A stretch of 64,000 bases of DNA from Chitinophaga sp. sic0106 (GTDB lineage: Bacteria > Bacteroidota > Bacteroidia > Chitinophagales > Chitinophagaceae): assembly GCF_019219075.1 (NCBI RefSeq), contig NZ_JAHUWJ010000020.1:1-64000 (forward strand), read 5' to 3'. Under the pieces are notes generated by a model. It did no database searches and was not told the origin of the DNA. It saw nothing but the letters and a program-made list of their open reading frames with translations. This document shows positions 42,799-52,217 of the stretch, piece by piece; the first letter of the stretch is position 1; each line of letters begins with the position of its first letter. Made by a program: the position numbers and the translations under genes.

Positions 42799-44472
42799 AT
42801 GAAAAAATTTATATATCTGGTAAGTCTGGTGATGCTCTCAACCACCTTATCCTGCAAGAAAGATTTCCTTCAAAGGGATGTTGGCATCCAGACAGACCTC
42901 GAAGAGGTATTTAAAGATCCTTTACAGGCCGCCCGGTACGGCGATTTTACCTATACATTTTCTATAAATGACTACGGCCGCCTGAGCGGTTACAAGGGTA
43001 TGACTTCCCAGTTTACGGATGAGTCAATTGCCAATAATGCACAAACAGAAGTGGCTACCATGAACTCAGGGCAGTGGCTGGATGGCGGTGCATCAGATGT
43101 TACGGGCATCTATTCCCAGATGTACAGGGGTATTCGCAATGCCAACATCATGTTGCAGTACATGGAAAAAACACCATGGACGGCAGAGTACAACCCCGAC
43201 TATATGAAAGGGGAACAGCTGTACCTGCGGGCCTATTTTTATTTTGAATTATTACGTCGCTTTGGTGGCGTGGTATTGCTGACAAGAGTACTGGATTTTA
43301 CCGAGGCTGCTACGGATATGCCACGGAACACCTATGATGAAACCCTGTCGCAGATACTGACGGACCTGGAACAGGCCATTAACCTGTTACCGCTCACCAA
43401 TGCCGACTGGCCCAACCCTGCGGCCCAGGCTAACCGGGCCACAGGAGCCGCTGCCATGGCTTTGAAAACGCGTGTGCTGCTGTTTGATGCCAGCCCGCTC
43501 AATAATTCAACGGAGGATGCCGCCAAATGGCAAAAGGCCGCAGCTGCTGCTAAAGCCATCATTGATCTCGGCAAATACTCACTGGAGCCTAACTACGCCA
43601 ACGTATTAACGGTGGCTAACTCCAACGAATATATCAGAATATGGCCACGTGGTGGCAGGGCATTTATTGGCACCTACCTGAGTGATTTTTTAATTCCTAC
43701 CAGCTATGGTGGTGCTCAATCGAACTTATCGCCTACACAAAATCATGTGGACCTCTACGAAATGAAAAACGGGAAACCGATCACAGATCCCACCTCCGGC
43801 TATAACCCACAGAACCCTTACCTGAACAGGGACCCACGTTTTTATGTGAACCTGTTATACAATGGCGCTACCTGGCAGGGCAGGGCGGTGCAAACCTGGC
43901 AATCCAGGCCTAATGCGCAAGGTGTTGTTACTTATGGCACTGATAACAGTACCGCTATCAGTATAACAAAAACCAGTTATTACCTCAAGCGCTTATGGCC
44001 GGAAGCATCCAAGTCAGGGTCTACTGCCAACGCATTACTGAATTATGTGTTTTACCGTTACGCCGAAGTACTGCTTAACTATGCCGAAGCGCTGAACGAG
44101 GCCACAGGACCGGACGAAGAAGTGTATAAATCAGTAAATGCCATCCGTGTAAGAGCGGGCATGCCCGACCTGCCGGCAGGTTTATCCAAAACGGATATGC
44201 GTGCCCGTATCCGCAACGAGCGCGCCATCGAATTTGCTTTTGAAGATATGCGCTGGTGGGATATCCTCCGCTGGAAACAAGGCGCTGAAATAGTAGCCCA
44301 GCCCATGAAAGGCATGAATGTGATTAAAAATGCCGATGCAACGCTTACATATGAGGTGGTGGAATTGCCGGTATTCCAAAAGGTATTCAACGATAATATG
44401 TACCACTACCCAATTCCAAGAGCAGAGATGAATAAGACTTCCGGCGCATTGGAGCAGAATCCGGGATGGTAA
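42799..44472 (+). CDS. SusD/RagB-family glycan-binding lipoprotein, first pair
   Basis: A 557-residue lipoprotein (lipobox TTLSC, Cys19, followed by KKDFLQRD). Family features: GIRNANIMLQYME, LYLRAYFYFELLRRFGGVVLLTRVL, RYAEVLLNYAEALNEATGPDEEVYKSVNAIRVRAGMPDLP and the C-terminal RNERAIEFAFEDMRWWDILRWKQ, ending in HYPIPRAEMNKTSG..QNPGW. It binds substrate at the cell surface over the preceding SusC. Its last seven bases overlap the longest frame of the next SusC gene. Confidence 0.95.
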   Translation: MKKFIYLVSLVMLSTTLSCKKDFLQRDVGIQTDLEEVFKDPLQAARYGDFTYTFSINDYGRLSGYKGMTSQFTDESIANNAQTEVATMNSGQWLDGGASDVTGIYSQMYRGIRNANIMLQYMEKTPWTAEYNPDYMKGEQLYLRAYFYFELLRRFGGVVLLTRVLDFTEAATDMPRNTYDETLSQILTDLEQAINLLPLTNADWPNPAAQANRATGAAAMALKTRVLLFDASPLNNSTEDAAKWQKAAAAAKAIIDLGKYSLEPNYANVLTVANSNEYIRIWPRGGRAFIGTYLSDFLIPTSYGGAQSNLSPTQNHVDLYEMKNGKPITDPTSGYNPQNPYLNRDPRFYVNLLYNGATWQGRAVQTWQSRPNAQGVVTYGTDNSTAISITKTSYYLKRLWPEASKSGSTANALLNYVFYRYAEVLLNYAEALNEATGPDEEVYKSVNAIRVRAGMPDLPAGLSKTDMRARIRNERAIEFAFEDMRWWDILRWKQGAEIVAQPMKGMNVIKNADATLTYEVVELPVFQKVFNDNMYHYPIPRAEMNKTSGALEQNPGW

Positions 44473-44498
44473 TCAGTATTCACTTAATGAGTTTAACA

Positions 44499-47330
44499 AT
44501 GACCAGAAATATAAAATTACCCGGACTGATATTGATGTTGCTGTCAATGATCAGTCAGTCAATATACGCACACCAGGATACTACCGTGGTTATACCTTCT
44601 TTCAGTGATACTGCCAGAGGTATTAAAATAATGGCAGCTCCTGAAGAAATAGCCATTCCCTTTGCTGTGGTAACTAAAGCAGCCCTTAATAATGCAGTGA
44701 GCTCCGTTAATGCTGCGCAGCTACCGAAACTCCCGCTGAGTAATTTATCGGGCCTCCTCGCCGGCCGCGTTAGCGGCCTATGGGTCAACTGGACCGGCAA
44801 CCAGCCTGGTGGCGGTAACCTCACCTATCAGATCAGGGGGAAATCTTCCTATGCCGGCGGTGCCACACCTATGGTGCTGGTGGATGGTATAGTCCGTGAT
44901 TTTGAAGATATGGATATCAACGAAATTGAGAGCGTATCTGTATTAAAAGATGCAGGCACCCTCAACTGGTATGGATTAAGCGGTGGTAACGGTGCCATAT
45001 ATGTGACTACCAAACATGGGAAAGCTAACCAGCCTTTAATTACTGTAGATGCACAGGGTGGATTGCAAACCACTGATAACTTAATCAGACCACTGAATTC
45101 GTATCAATATGCCACTTTGTATAACCAGGCATTAACGAATGTAGGGCAGGCGCCGGCCTATGACAGTGCTGCATTGTATGCGTATAAAAACCATACGGAC
45201 CTGATGCGGTTCCCGGATAATAATTACCTGGATGAATTCCTGAGTAAGTCAGCACCTACGCAGCGTTATGCCTTATCGTTCAGTGGTGGAAGTAATCGTA
45301 TCAAATACTTTACCACCCTGAGCTACTTTAACCAGCAAGGGCTTTTTAAGCATACCGAAACAGATAATTTTAATTCCAACTATGGTTACAAACGATTCAA
45401 CTTTCGGATCAACCTGGATTATGAAGTAAATGAATCACTGAGTGTGACCCTGCTGTCTGGCTTGCGGAGTGAAATACGGAATGATGTAGGCGATGGCGCC
45501 ACAGCGGTGCTCAACAATATTTACAACCTGCCGCCCAATGCATTTCCGCTGCTAAATGAAGATGGCAGTTATGGCGGAACGTCACTCTATCAGAATAATC
45601 CGATGGGTCAGTTGCAAGCTACCGGCTATTCCCGTACCACTACCAATGTGCTGCTGGCAAGTGTAATGGCAAAGCAAAAGCTGGATTTCATCACTAAAGG
45701 ATTATCCGCTAATCTGCTCTTTTCCTATGACGGATATGGCAATTACGGCGATGGCTTAACACAGAACTATTCAGTGATCAACAAAACTGTATCGCCGGTG
45801 CAGACATATCGCACGCCGGCGGCCATCGCTTATCGTACTGCGGCCTTTCAAACAAATACAAAGAACAATGAGGTGTGGATGGGTTTTGATTACGACCGCC
45901 ATTTTTCAGGTGATCACAGGGTGACGGCAGCGGTGCGTGTACAACAATATGTGAGTGCAGCAGTTGACCGGCTGGATTACAAGGAACGTATGGTAGCCGG
46001 AAGAGCGGATTACAGTTATAAAGGCCGCTATATGGCTGGCTTTACCGGCAGTTACAATGGTTCTGAAAACTATGCCCCCGGCCATCGGTTTGGATTCTTT
46101 CCTGCAGTTACCGCAGGATGGCTCGCTTCTGACGAGAACTTTCTGAAAGACTCCAAAGTGCTGAACTACCTGAAAGTACGAGGATCTGCGGGGCGCTCCG
46201 GTAACATAGGCCCTACCTATGATGCCAGTGGCAATGTGGTGCGACTCCCATACAGAACACTCTTCACCAGAGGTGCAGGGCCGCTGCTGGGGTCTTCCTT
46301 TTCTACCTCCACCACCGCCTACCTGGTAACGCCGTCAGGTAATCCGCTCACCACTTGGGAAAAAATAAATCGCATTAACCTGGGTGCGGATGTATCCCTG
46401 TTTAAAAATGCGTTGTCGCTGTCGGCCGATTACTTTAATGAAACCCGCGATGACATCTTAGGCACTCCTAATTTACCCGGTATCCTCGGGATGAGTATTG
46501 CCCAGGTTAATTCCGGAAAAGTGAATAGTAAAGGAGTGGAGTTTAGCGGTACGTATAATAAGCAGTGGGGAGATGTAAATATCGCCCTGAACGGTAATAT
46601 CACCTATGCTAAAAATACCGTGCTGGTGCGCACCCTGTCCAATGGGCTGGAAGGACAGTCACAGGAAGGCCGCTACGTCAACAGCGGACACTTTTATATC
46701 GCAGAAGGGATTTTTCAAAGTCAGGCGGAAATAGATGCCAGTCCAAAGCAAACGCTTTCAGGCCTGGTGGTTCCCGGGGATATAAAATATAAGGATGTGA
46801 ACAATGATAAGGTCATCGATGCCAAAGATGATATCGCTACCGACTATACGGATATTCCCAATATGTTCTATGGGTTTGGATTAACGATACGTTACAGGCA
46901 CTTTGATTTGTCCACACAATTCCAGGGAGTAGAAGGCCGGACGATTAATTTAAACGGCGTGTTTCATGCCGGACCTGGTGGTTTAAATCAACTGCTGCTC
47001 GACAGCTGGACGCCTGCCACAGCGGCTACTGCCAGGTATCCGCGTTTAGGGTTAACCGATAACGGTAACAATACCGCTAATTCTACGTTCTGGCTGCGCT
47101 CCGGCGACTTCCTGAAAATGCGTACGCTGGAAATCGGATATTCCACACCGGAGAGTTTTAACCAACGTTTCCGTTTTAAGGGAGCGCGTTTTTTCCTGGG
47201 TGGTTATAATCTGATGACTTTCTCTTCGCTCAATAAGCTGGGCATAGATCCGGAAACGCCTAATGCCGGCAGGTTTACCAGCTTTCCTTATGTAAAAACC
47301 TATTCAGTAGGTATTAACGTAAAAATTTAA
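44499..47330 (+). CDS. reduced SusC/RagA transporter, second pair
   Basis: About 943 residues from the ATG giving MTRNIKLPGLILMLLS; the longer frame from 44466 overlaps the SusD gene and adds 11 residues before the signal peptide. After the signal (ends YAHQD) it goes almost directly to the plug (LAGRVSGLWVNWTGNQPGGG, IRGKSSYAGGATPMVLVDG, ESVSVLKDAGTLNWYG). It therefore lacks both the STN and the complete CarboxypepD_reg-like domain seen in the first SusC. The barrel ends YSVGINVKI. It is co-operonic with its own SusD 8 bp downstream and cannot signal to FecR itself. Confidence 0.93.
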   Translation: MTRNIKLPGLILMLLSMISQSIYAHQDTTVVIPSFSDTARGIKIMAAPEEIAIPFAVVTKAALNNAVSSVNAAQLPKLPLSNLSGLLAGRVSGLWVNWTGNQPGGGNLTYQIRGKSSYAGGATPMVLVDGIVRDFEDMDINEIESVSVLKDAGTLNWYGLSGGNGAIYVTTKHGKANQPLITVDAQGGLQTTDNLIRPLNSYQYATLYNQALTNVGQAPAYDSAALYAYKNHTDLMRFPDNNYLDEFLSKSAPTQRYALSFSGGSNRIKYFTTLSYFNQQGLFKHTETDNFNSNYGYKRFNFRINLDYEVNESLSVTLLSGLRSEIRNDVGDGATAVLNNIYNLPPNAFPLLNEDGSYGGTSLYQNNPMGQLQATGYSRTTTNVLLASVMAKQKLDFITKGLSANLLFSYDGYGNYGDGLTQNYSVINKTVSPVQTYRTPAAIAYRTAAFQTNTKNNEVWMGFDYDRHFSGDHRVTAAVRVQQYVSAAVDRLDYKERMVAGRADYSYKGRYMAGFTGSYNGSENYAPGHRFGFFPAVTAGWLASDENFLKDSKVLNYLKVRGSAGRSGNIGPTYDASGNVVRLPYRTLFTRGAGPLLGSSFSTSTTAYLVTPSGNPLTTWEKINRINLGADVSLFKNALSLSADYFNETRDDILGTPNLPGILGMSIAQVNSGKVNSKGVEFSGTYNKQWGDVNIALNGNITYAKNTVLVRTLSNGLEGQSQEGRYVNSGHFYIAEGIFQSQAEIDASPKQTLSGLVVPGDIKYKDVNNDKVIDAKDDIATDYTDIPNMFYGFGLTIRYRHFDLSTQFQGVEGRTINLNGVFHAGPGGLNQLLLDSWTPATAATARYPRLGLTDNGNNTANSTFWLRSGDFLKMRTLEIGYSTPESFNQRFRFKGARFFLGGYNLMTFSSLNKLGIDPETPNAGRFTSFPYVKTYSVGINVKI

Positions 47331-47338
47331 TTCGGGTA

Positions 47339-48997
47339 ATGATGAACAAACTATTATATAGGAGCTTGCTGGTGATGGGAGTGATGGCCTGTGCCGCCTG
47401 CGGAAAAGATTTTTTTGCGCCTTCGTACAGCGAAGGTCCCATCTCTGAAGATGCTATCTGGACAACGGACCGCCGGGTGCGCGAATATCTGAATAACGGA
47501 TACAACTATATGCTGGGCCGCTTCAATGTGGACGGGGGCGGTGCTTTGCTGGCCAGTGGCTGCGATGAGGCGGTGAACTCCAACCTGAACAGTAATGTAA
47601 ATTACTTTAACAATGGTACCTGGAGCAGTCTGAAAACGTTCGACGAACAGTATACGAACCTGTATGCCGGCCTGTGGGTGGTGAACACTTTTTTGCAGAA
47701 GTCGCCCACCGCGGTGGTGTTCCCGGCCAGTGACCTTTGGGGGTTAAGGGGAGAAGCATATTTCCTTCGGGCGATGATGCACTTCGAACTGTTTAAGCGG
47801 TACGGCGGCATTGTGCTGGCCACGAAGGCCTTTTCTCCCTCAGATAATTTAAACATCCCACGTAATACTGTTGACGAGGTGGTGCAGTCGATTGTAACAG
47901 ACTGCGATTCTGCTATCGCGATGATCGGTCCTTCCTGGACGAAGGAATGGGATGCTGCTAACTATGGACGTGCTACTAAGGCCGCAGGGATGGCATTGAA
48001 AACAAAGGTATTGTTGTACTATGCCAGTCCGTTGTATAATACCGCCAGGGACCTGAAAAGGTGGCAGGATGCGGCCAATGCAGCAACAGCACTGATAGAC
48101 CTCAACAAGCACGGACTGCTTTCCAAAACAGATTTCCCGTCGCTCTGGGATTATACCGCAGCGGCTACTTCCTATAACAAGGAGGTGATATTTGCTACAC
48201 CTGCCGGCAATATCAATACAATTGAATCGTTCAATGCGCCGGTAGGCTTTACTGGTGGATTAGGCAGAACCAACCCCACGCAGGAGCTGGTAGATGCGTT
48301 TGAAATGACGAATGGTTTGCCAATTACAGATCCCGCTTCGGGATACAATGCCCAGGCTCCTTATGCAGGGCGTGACCCGAGACTAAATCAATTCATCGTT
48401 TACAATGGTGCTACGTTTAAAACCGGTAGTCTTTCCCGTGCAGTGGAAACTTTTGACGGCGGTTTGGATAATGTGCTTACCAACGTGAACAGTACTAAAA
48501 CGGGTTATTACCTGCGGAAGTTTCTGAGCAGCAATGCCACCTATAACGTAACCAGCATTACCAACGTACGCAGGCCCTGGGTATTGTTCCGTTATGCAGA
48601 TGTGCTGCTGATGCAGGCGGAAGCGCTTAACGAGGCCGCAGGCCCAACAGCTGCTGTTTATGCGGCGGTAAATGCAGTACGTACGCGGGCAGGTATGCCG
48701 GCATTGCCAGCCGCTTTATCGCAGGTGGACATGCGCGCACGCATTAAAAATGAGCGCAGGGTAGAGCTCTGCTTTGAGGACCAGCGGTTTTTTGATCTGC
48801 GCCGCTGGAAGGAGGGCGAGTTATATCTGAATGCACCGGTGCATGGTATGAAGATTGCCAAAGCGGGTACTACCCTTACCTATACACCGTTTGTAGTGGA
48901 AAACAGGGTCTTCACAAACAGAAATTATTGGTATCCGTTGCAGCAGAGTGAGCTCAATAAGGCAAGCAATTTGCAGCAGAATCCTGGTTATGAATAA
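47339..48997 (+). CDS. SusD/RagB-family glycan-binding lipoprotein, second pair
   Basis: A 552-residue lipoprotein (lipobox ACAAC, about Cys21, then GKDFFAP). Same architecture as the first SusD: LRGEAYFLRAMMHFELFKRYGGIVLATKAF, RYADVLLMQAEALNEAAGPTAAVYAAVNAVRTRAGMPALP and KNERRVELCFEDQRFFDLRRWKEG, ending PLQQSELNKASNLQQNPGYE. The strong similarity between the two SusD genes in these helices points to an old duplication of the SusCD pair. It is followed 18 bp later by the CE15 esterase gene in the same operon. Confidence 0.95.
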   Translation: MMNKLLYRSLLVMGVMACAACGKDFFAPSYSEGPISEDAIWTTDRRVREYLNNGYNYMLGRFNVDGGGALLASGCDEAVNSNLNSNVNYFNNGTWSSLKTFDEQYTNLYAGLWVVNTFLQKSPTAVVFPASDLWGLRGEAYFLRAMMHFELFKRYGGIVLATKAFSPSDNLNIPRNTVDEVVQSIVTDCDSAIAMIGPSWTKEWDAANYGRATKAAGMALKTKVLLYYASPLYNTARDLKRWQDAANAATALIDLNKHGLLSKTDFPSLWDYTAAATSYNKEVIFATPAGNINTIESFNAPVGFTGGLGRTNPTQELVDAFEMTNGLPITDPASGYNAQAPYAGRDPRLNQFIVYNGATFKTGSLSRAVETFDGGLDNVLTNVNSTKTGYYLRKFLSSNATYNVTSITNVRRPWVLFRYADVLLMQAEALNEAAGPTAAVYAAVNAVRTRAGMPALPAALSQVDMRARIKNERRVELCFEDQRFFDLRRWKEGELYLNAPVHGMKIAKAGTTLTYTPFVVENRVFTNRNYWYPLQQSELNKASNLQQNPGYE

Positions 48998-49015
48998 TCA
49001 ATAATAAAAGCAGCG

Positions 49016-50230
49016 ATGAAAATATTATCAAAAGTATTGGTGGCAAGTGGCTTATGTTTTTATGCGACGTTGGCAGTGGCGCAAAAAACGGATCAATTCA
49101 TGGGTGAAATCGTGAACTATGATGAAGAGACGGTGCCTTCGTATGAATTGCCGGCACTCTTGAAAACCAATAAGGGCAGGCAGGTTAGCAATATTGGCAC
49201 CTGGGAAAAGGTGCGCAGGCCTGAAATTATTCAGCTGTTTGAAGAAAACGTTTACGGCTACACGCCAAAGAAATTTGATAGCATCCGGTACCTTGTAACA
49301 AACGAGGTGCCCGATGCAATGGGAGGACGCGCGCATTTGAAAGAGGTTGCCATCCGGGTTTGGAACAAGGGCAATTCGGTTACTATTAACCTGGTATTAT
49401 TTACACCCAACAAATCCCGGCAGCCGGCGCCTGTATTTCTGCTGATCAACAACAGGGGGAAGCGGAATACAGATCCTACCCGGGCGATGAAGAGCGAATT
49501 TTGGCCGGCGGAAATGGTGATTGACAGTGGTTATGCGGTAGCGGCTTTTCATGTGAGCGATGCCGCGCCGGATAATAAAACAGATTATAGTCATGGTGTG
49601 CTGGACCAGTTGTATCCTGAAGTATTGCAGCAGGCAAACGGGATGAAAGCAATTGGAGCGTGGGCCTGGGCGGCCAGCAGGGTAATGGATTACTTCACCA
49701 CGGACAAGGCGGTCAATGCAAAAAGGGTGGCATTGGTAGGGCATTCACGTGGTGGTAAAACGGCTTTGTGGGCAGGTGCGCAGGATCAGCGTTTCGCCAT
49801 GGTGGTGAGCAGTTGCTCCGGTAGTACCGGTGCCTCTCTGGCCCGGCGTAAGTATGGGGAAACGGTGAGTTTGATCAATAAGCAATTCGGCTACTGGTTC
49901 AATGATAATTACAAGCAATTCAGTAAAAACGTAGATGCGTTGCCGGTAGATCAGCATATGCTGATAGCGCTGATGGCGCCAAGGCCGGTATATACCACCA
50001 ATGCGGCGCAGGACAGGTGGGCGGACCCACGCGGTTCTTATTTATCGGTGGTGAATGCATTGCCGGCATTCCGGTTATATGATGGGCAACTGACGTTGCC
50101 TTCCGAAATGCCGGCGCTGAATGAGCCGGTATGGCGTTCTGTTATTGGTTATCACTTTCGTCAGGGCAAGCATGATCTCAATGTATATGATTGGTCTGCC
50201 GTTATAAAGTTTGCCCAAACCCGCTTATAG
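49016..50230 (+). CDS. CE15-type carbohydrate esterase (glucuronoyl/acetyl esterase-like)
   Basis: A 404-residue secreted alpha/beta hydrolase with signal peptide (ends AVAQKT). Nucleophile elbow VGHSRGGKTALWAG (Ser244), then SSCSGSTGASLARRKYGE, and LMAPRPVYTTNAAQDRWADPRGSYL with catalytic His386 in KHDLN. The GHSRGGK and ARRKYGE pattern fits CE15, which cleaves ester bonds between lignin alcohols and glucuronate in xylan. The Glu of the fungal triad is replaced in the SCSGS segment, as in many bacterial members, so the acid is probably the Asp in DRWADP (inference). It closes the SusCD operon. Confidence 0.8.
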   Translation: MKILSKVLVASGLCFYATLAVAQKTDQFMGEIVNYDEETVPSYELPALLKTNKGRQVSNIGTWEKVRRPEIIQLFEENVYGYTPKKFDSIRYLVTNEVPDAMGGRAHLKEVAIRVWNKGNSVTINLVLFTPNKSRQPAPVFLLINNRGKRNTDPTRAMKSEFWPAEMVIDSGYAVAAFHVSDAAPDNKTDYSHGVLDQLYPEVLQQANGMKAIGAWAWAASRVMDYFTTDKAVNAKRVALVGHSRGGKTALWAGAQDQRFAMVVSSCSGSTGASLARRKYGETVSLINKQFGYWFNDNYKQFSKNVDALPVDQHMLIALMAPRPVYTTNAAQDRWADPRGSYLSVVNALPAFRLYDGQLTLPSEMPALNEPVWRSVIGYHFRQGKHDLNVYDWSAVIKFAQTRL

Positions 50231-50236
50231 TACTGG

Positions 50237-51604
50237 TTATTTATTCGTAAATACGGGCTGGCTGATGGCCTTCAGCGATTCCATGATATAACCTGTCATG
50301 GCGGCATCAGCCACCCACTCTTCGCAGGAGGCATAGCTATCTTCGCGTTTGTCCAGGTAGGTATGCCCGTCTTTAAATCGTTTTTGCATATCGAGTGCCA
50401 GCTGTGCCTGCATCAGTTCCCATGCAGCAGCGCGTTTGCGGGTATCTTTATTATTTGTGAAGACGCTGATGATGCAGTTGAAAACAGCAAAGTTCATTCT
50501 CCGGCTTTGTCCCCAGTCGGTGCCGATGGGGTAGAAAATATTTCCCGTGCCTGCTTTAAATATGCTTCCTCCGGGTGGTTGTACCCTTCCTCCGATGATA
50601 CTGTCTCCCGCATGGAAATTCAGATCGGCGAATGCCTGGAAAACCAGTTCGCTATTGAGTTTGAATGCTTGCGGTATAGGTTGGCCGGCCAGCCAGAAAT
50701 ACTTGGTAGCATTCAGCTCAAATGGCGCAGTCATATAATCCGGATGAATGAAATGATGGTTTACTACGGTGCCATCTTCATTAATATTGGAACCGCTAAG
50801 CCAGTCCTTTAATGGCTTGCCGCTATATATCTGCTTGCTGTTTACATCCGCGGGCCTGGCCATTGCGTTGATGGTGAGTTGCAGCAGTTGCTGCCGCCAG
50901 ATGGCCTGCTGCGGATGCTCAGGCATCATGGCGCAGGCTACGCCGAGGATACTGGCATCCCAGGCATTTTCTTCCGCGCCGGTATCGCCGGGACTTATGA
51001 CTTCACCTGCTTTGTTGCGATAAGTTTTTATTTGTGCGGCACCTTTGTTGTGCAGCACCCACTCGCATTCGGTATTGATCATGGCCTGCACTTCCTGTTG
51101 GGTAGTGGGGTCCAGTTTATCCCACATGGCCCAGGCGGCAGTGGTGGTATAGCAGGCCCATAGCGGTGATTGCCAGGCTTTTCCCCAGCCGCCCGTTGTG
51201 TTGCTGCCGTGCGCATGTGCTAGGCTGCGGATCAGTTGTATGGTTTTTTGCTCCGCAGTGGATGCAGGCACACCTGTATATTCAGGGAGATATAAACCCA
51301 TGCGCAATGAAATGGCTAAGGCCTGGGCTTCGGCTGCAATTGGCCTGATCTTGTGTTCTGTAGTGCCTTTGAAATCTAAAAACTCATTTACCGGAACTTC
51401 TGCAAAACCTCGTTTAGCCCACCACGTAGTGAGGGCGTACTTATTAGTATTTAACAATATTTCACCCATCATTTTTCGTGGCGGTGTGTTCGGGCTGTTT
51501 TTAAATCTTTCCCAGTTAATGGTTTTGACATTATTTGTTTGTGCAGATAGTTGGAAGCTGCCAAGGCTGAGGCAGAGTAGGATGCTTGATGTGAACTGAC
51601 GCAT
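50237..51604 (-). CDS. secreted alpha/alpha-toroid protein, probable polysaccharide-active enzyme
   Basis: A 455-residue protein with signal peptide (ends LSAQT). It is almost entirely helical with recurrent hairpins (IRPIAAEAQALAISLRMGLY, TTGGWGKAWQSPLWACYTTTAAWAMWDKL, PGDTGAEENAWDASILGVACAMM), as in alpha/alpha toroids of lyases and hydrolases. A central NEDGTVVNHHFIHPDYMT loop resembles the active-site loop of heparinase-like and chondroitinase-like lyases. I cannot name the family. It is convergent with the CE15 gene, only 6 bp apart, and likely belongs to the same locus. Confidence 0.7.
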   Translation of the reverse strand: MRQFTSSILLCLSLGSFQLSAQTNNVKTINWERFKNSPNTPPRKMMGEILLNTNKYALTTWWAKRGFAEVPVNEFLDFKGTTEHKIRPIAAEAQALAISLRMGLYLPEYTGVPASTAEQKTIQLIRSLAHAHGSNTTGGWGKAWQSPLWACYTTTAAWAMWDKLDPTTQQEVQAMINTECEWVLHNKGAAQIKTYRNKAGEVISPGDTGAEENAWDASILGVACAMMPEHPQQAIWRQQLLQLTINAMARPADVNSKQIYSGKPLKDWLSGSNINEDGTVVNHHFIHPDYMTAPFELNATKYFWLAGQPIPQAFKLNSELVFQAFADLNFHAGDSIIGGRVQPPGGSIFKAGTGNIFYPIGTDWGQSRRMNFAVFNCIISVFTNNKDTRKRAAAWELMQAQLALDMQKRFKDGHTYLDKREDSYASCEEWVADAAMTGYIMESLKAISQPVFTNK

Positions 51605-51674
51605 AAGGTGGAATCGGAATATTTGTTTTAAATGTAAGCGATAAAGATAGTCAAGGATGTGGAAAAAACTAAGT

Positions 51675-51686
51675 GAGGTATACCTC
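51675..51686. promoter_or_regulatory. 12-bp perfect palindrome GAGGTATACCTC
   Basis: A perfect palindrome about 70 bp upstream of the leftward toroid-enzyme gene. It could be an operator for that gene; no regulator is known. Confidence 0.3.
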
Positions 51687-51705
51687 TTATTTATTATTGG
51701 TACAC

Positions 51706-51730
51706 AAAAAAGGCCTGCTTGCTGCAGGCC
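51706..51730 (-). terminator. leftward intrinsic terminator
   Basis: Arms GGCCTGC (51712-51718) and GCAGGCC (51724-51730) with a five-base loop are preceded by six A on the plus strand, so the leftward transcript has a stem followed by U-run. It ends the lipocalin-like gene. Confidence 0.82.
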
Positions 51731-51756
51731 CCTTTAAAGTAATATTTGCTGAACTG

Positions 51757-52107
51757 TTAATCACTTACTTTTTCATATTCCAGCGTTCCGGTTTGTGGGT
51801 TAGTGATCACCCTTTTCTTTGCATCAAAATAGTCTACTGAAAACTTCAGTGACACTACGCTGATGGAGATGGTGAGGGTGCTGTTGTCGGCAGAGAGATG
51901 CCATTTTCCTTTACGTGATTTATCTTCTTTGATGCCCTGGAACACACCTCCTTCTTCAAAAACCTGGTAAGTTTCGTTGGGGGTGGTTACTTTACCATTT
52001 TTTGTTTCCTTTACCAGCTTCCATTTGCCAATAAGTTCCTTTGCTGTTTGGGCTTTGGTGACATAGCCTGCAAGGCATAATGTAAACAGGAGTGCTATTT
52101 GTTTCAT
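51757..52107 (-). CDS. small secreted lipocalin-like protein
   Basis: A 116-residue protein with a signal peptide (ends VTKAQT). The mature part has ELIGKWKLVKETKNGKV, a GxW start typical of lipocalin-like domains, then GGVFQGIKEDKSRKGKWHLSADNSTLTISI and a C-terminal strand. Such small proteins are common in this phylum and of unknown role. It lies between the XRE-cupin gene and the toroid enzyme, same direction, and is probably expressed from its own promoter. Confidence 0.75.
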   Translation of the reverse strand: MKQIALLFTLCLAGYVTKAQTAKELIGKWKLVKETKNGKVTTPNETYQVFEEGGVFQGIKEDKSRKGKWHLSADNSTLTISISVVSLKFSVDYFDAKKRVITNPQTGTLEYEKVSD

Positions 52108-52147
52108 GGGAGAGAAATTTATTTTAAAATAATGCTATTCCTCCTGA

Positions 52148-52188
52148 CTATAAAATTTTTTATAGCGTTTATCCGGGAACGTATTCCC
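52148..52188. promoter_or_regulatory. two palindromes upstream of the lipocalin-like gene
   Basis: CTATAAAA and TTTTATAG (52148-52155/52158-52165) form an 8-2-8 palindrome, and GGGAA and TTCCC (52175-52179/52184-52188) form a second one with CGTA between. They lie 41-81 bp before the lipocalin-like start, next to the XRE-cupin gene, and could be operators or a weak XRE terminator. Confidence 0.3.
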
Positions 52189-52217
52189 ATGAGACGTTTA
52201 CATCTCCCTGAAAAAAA

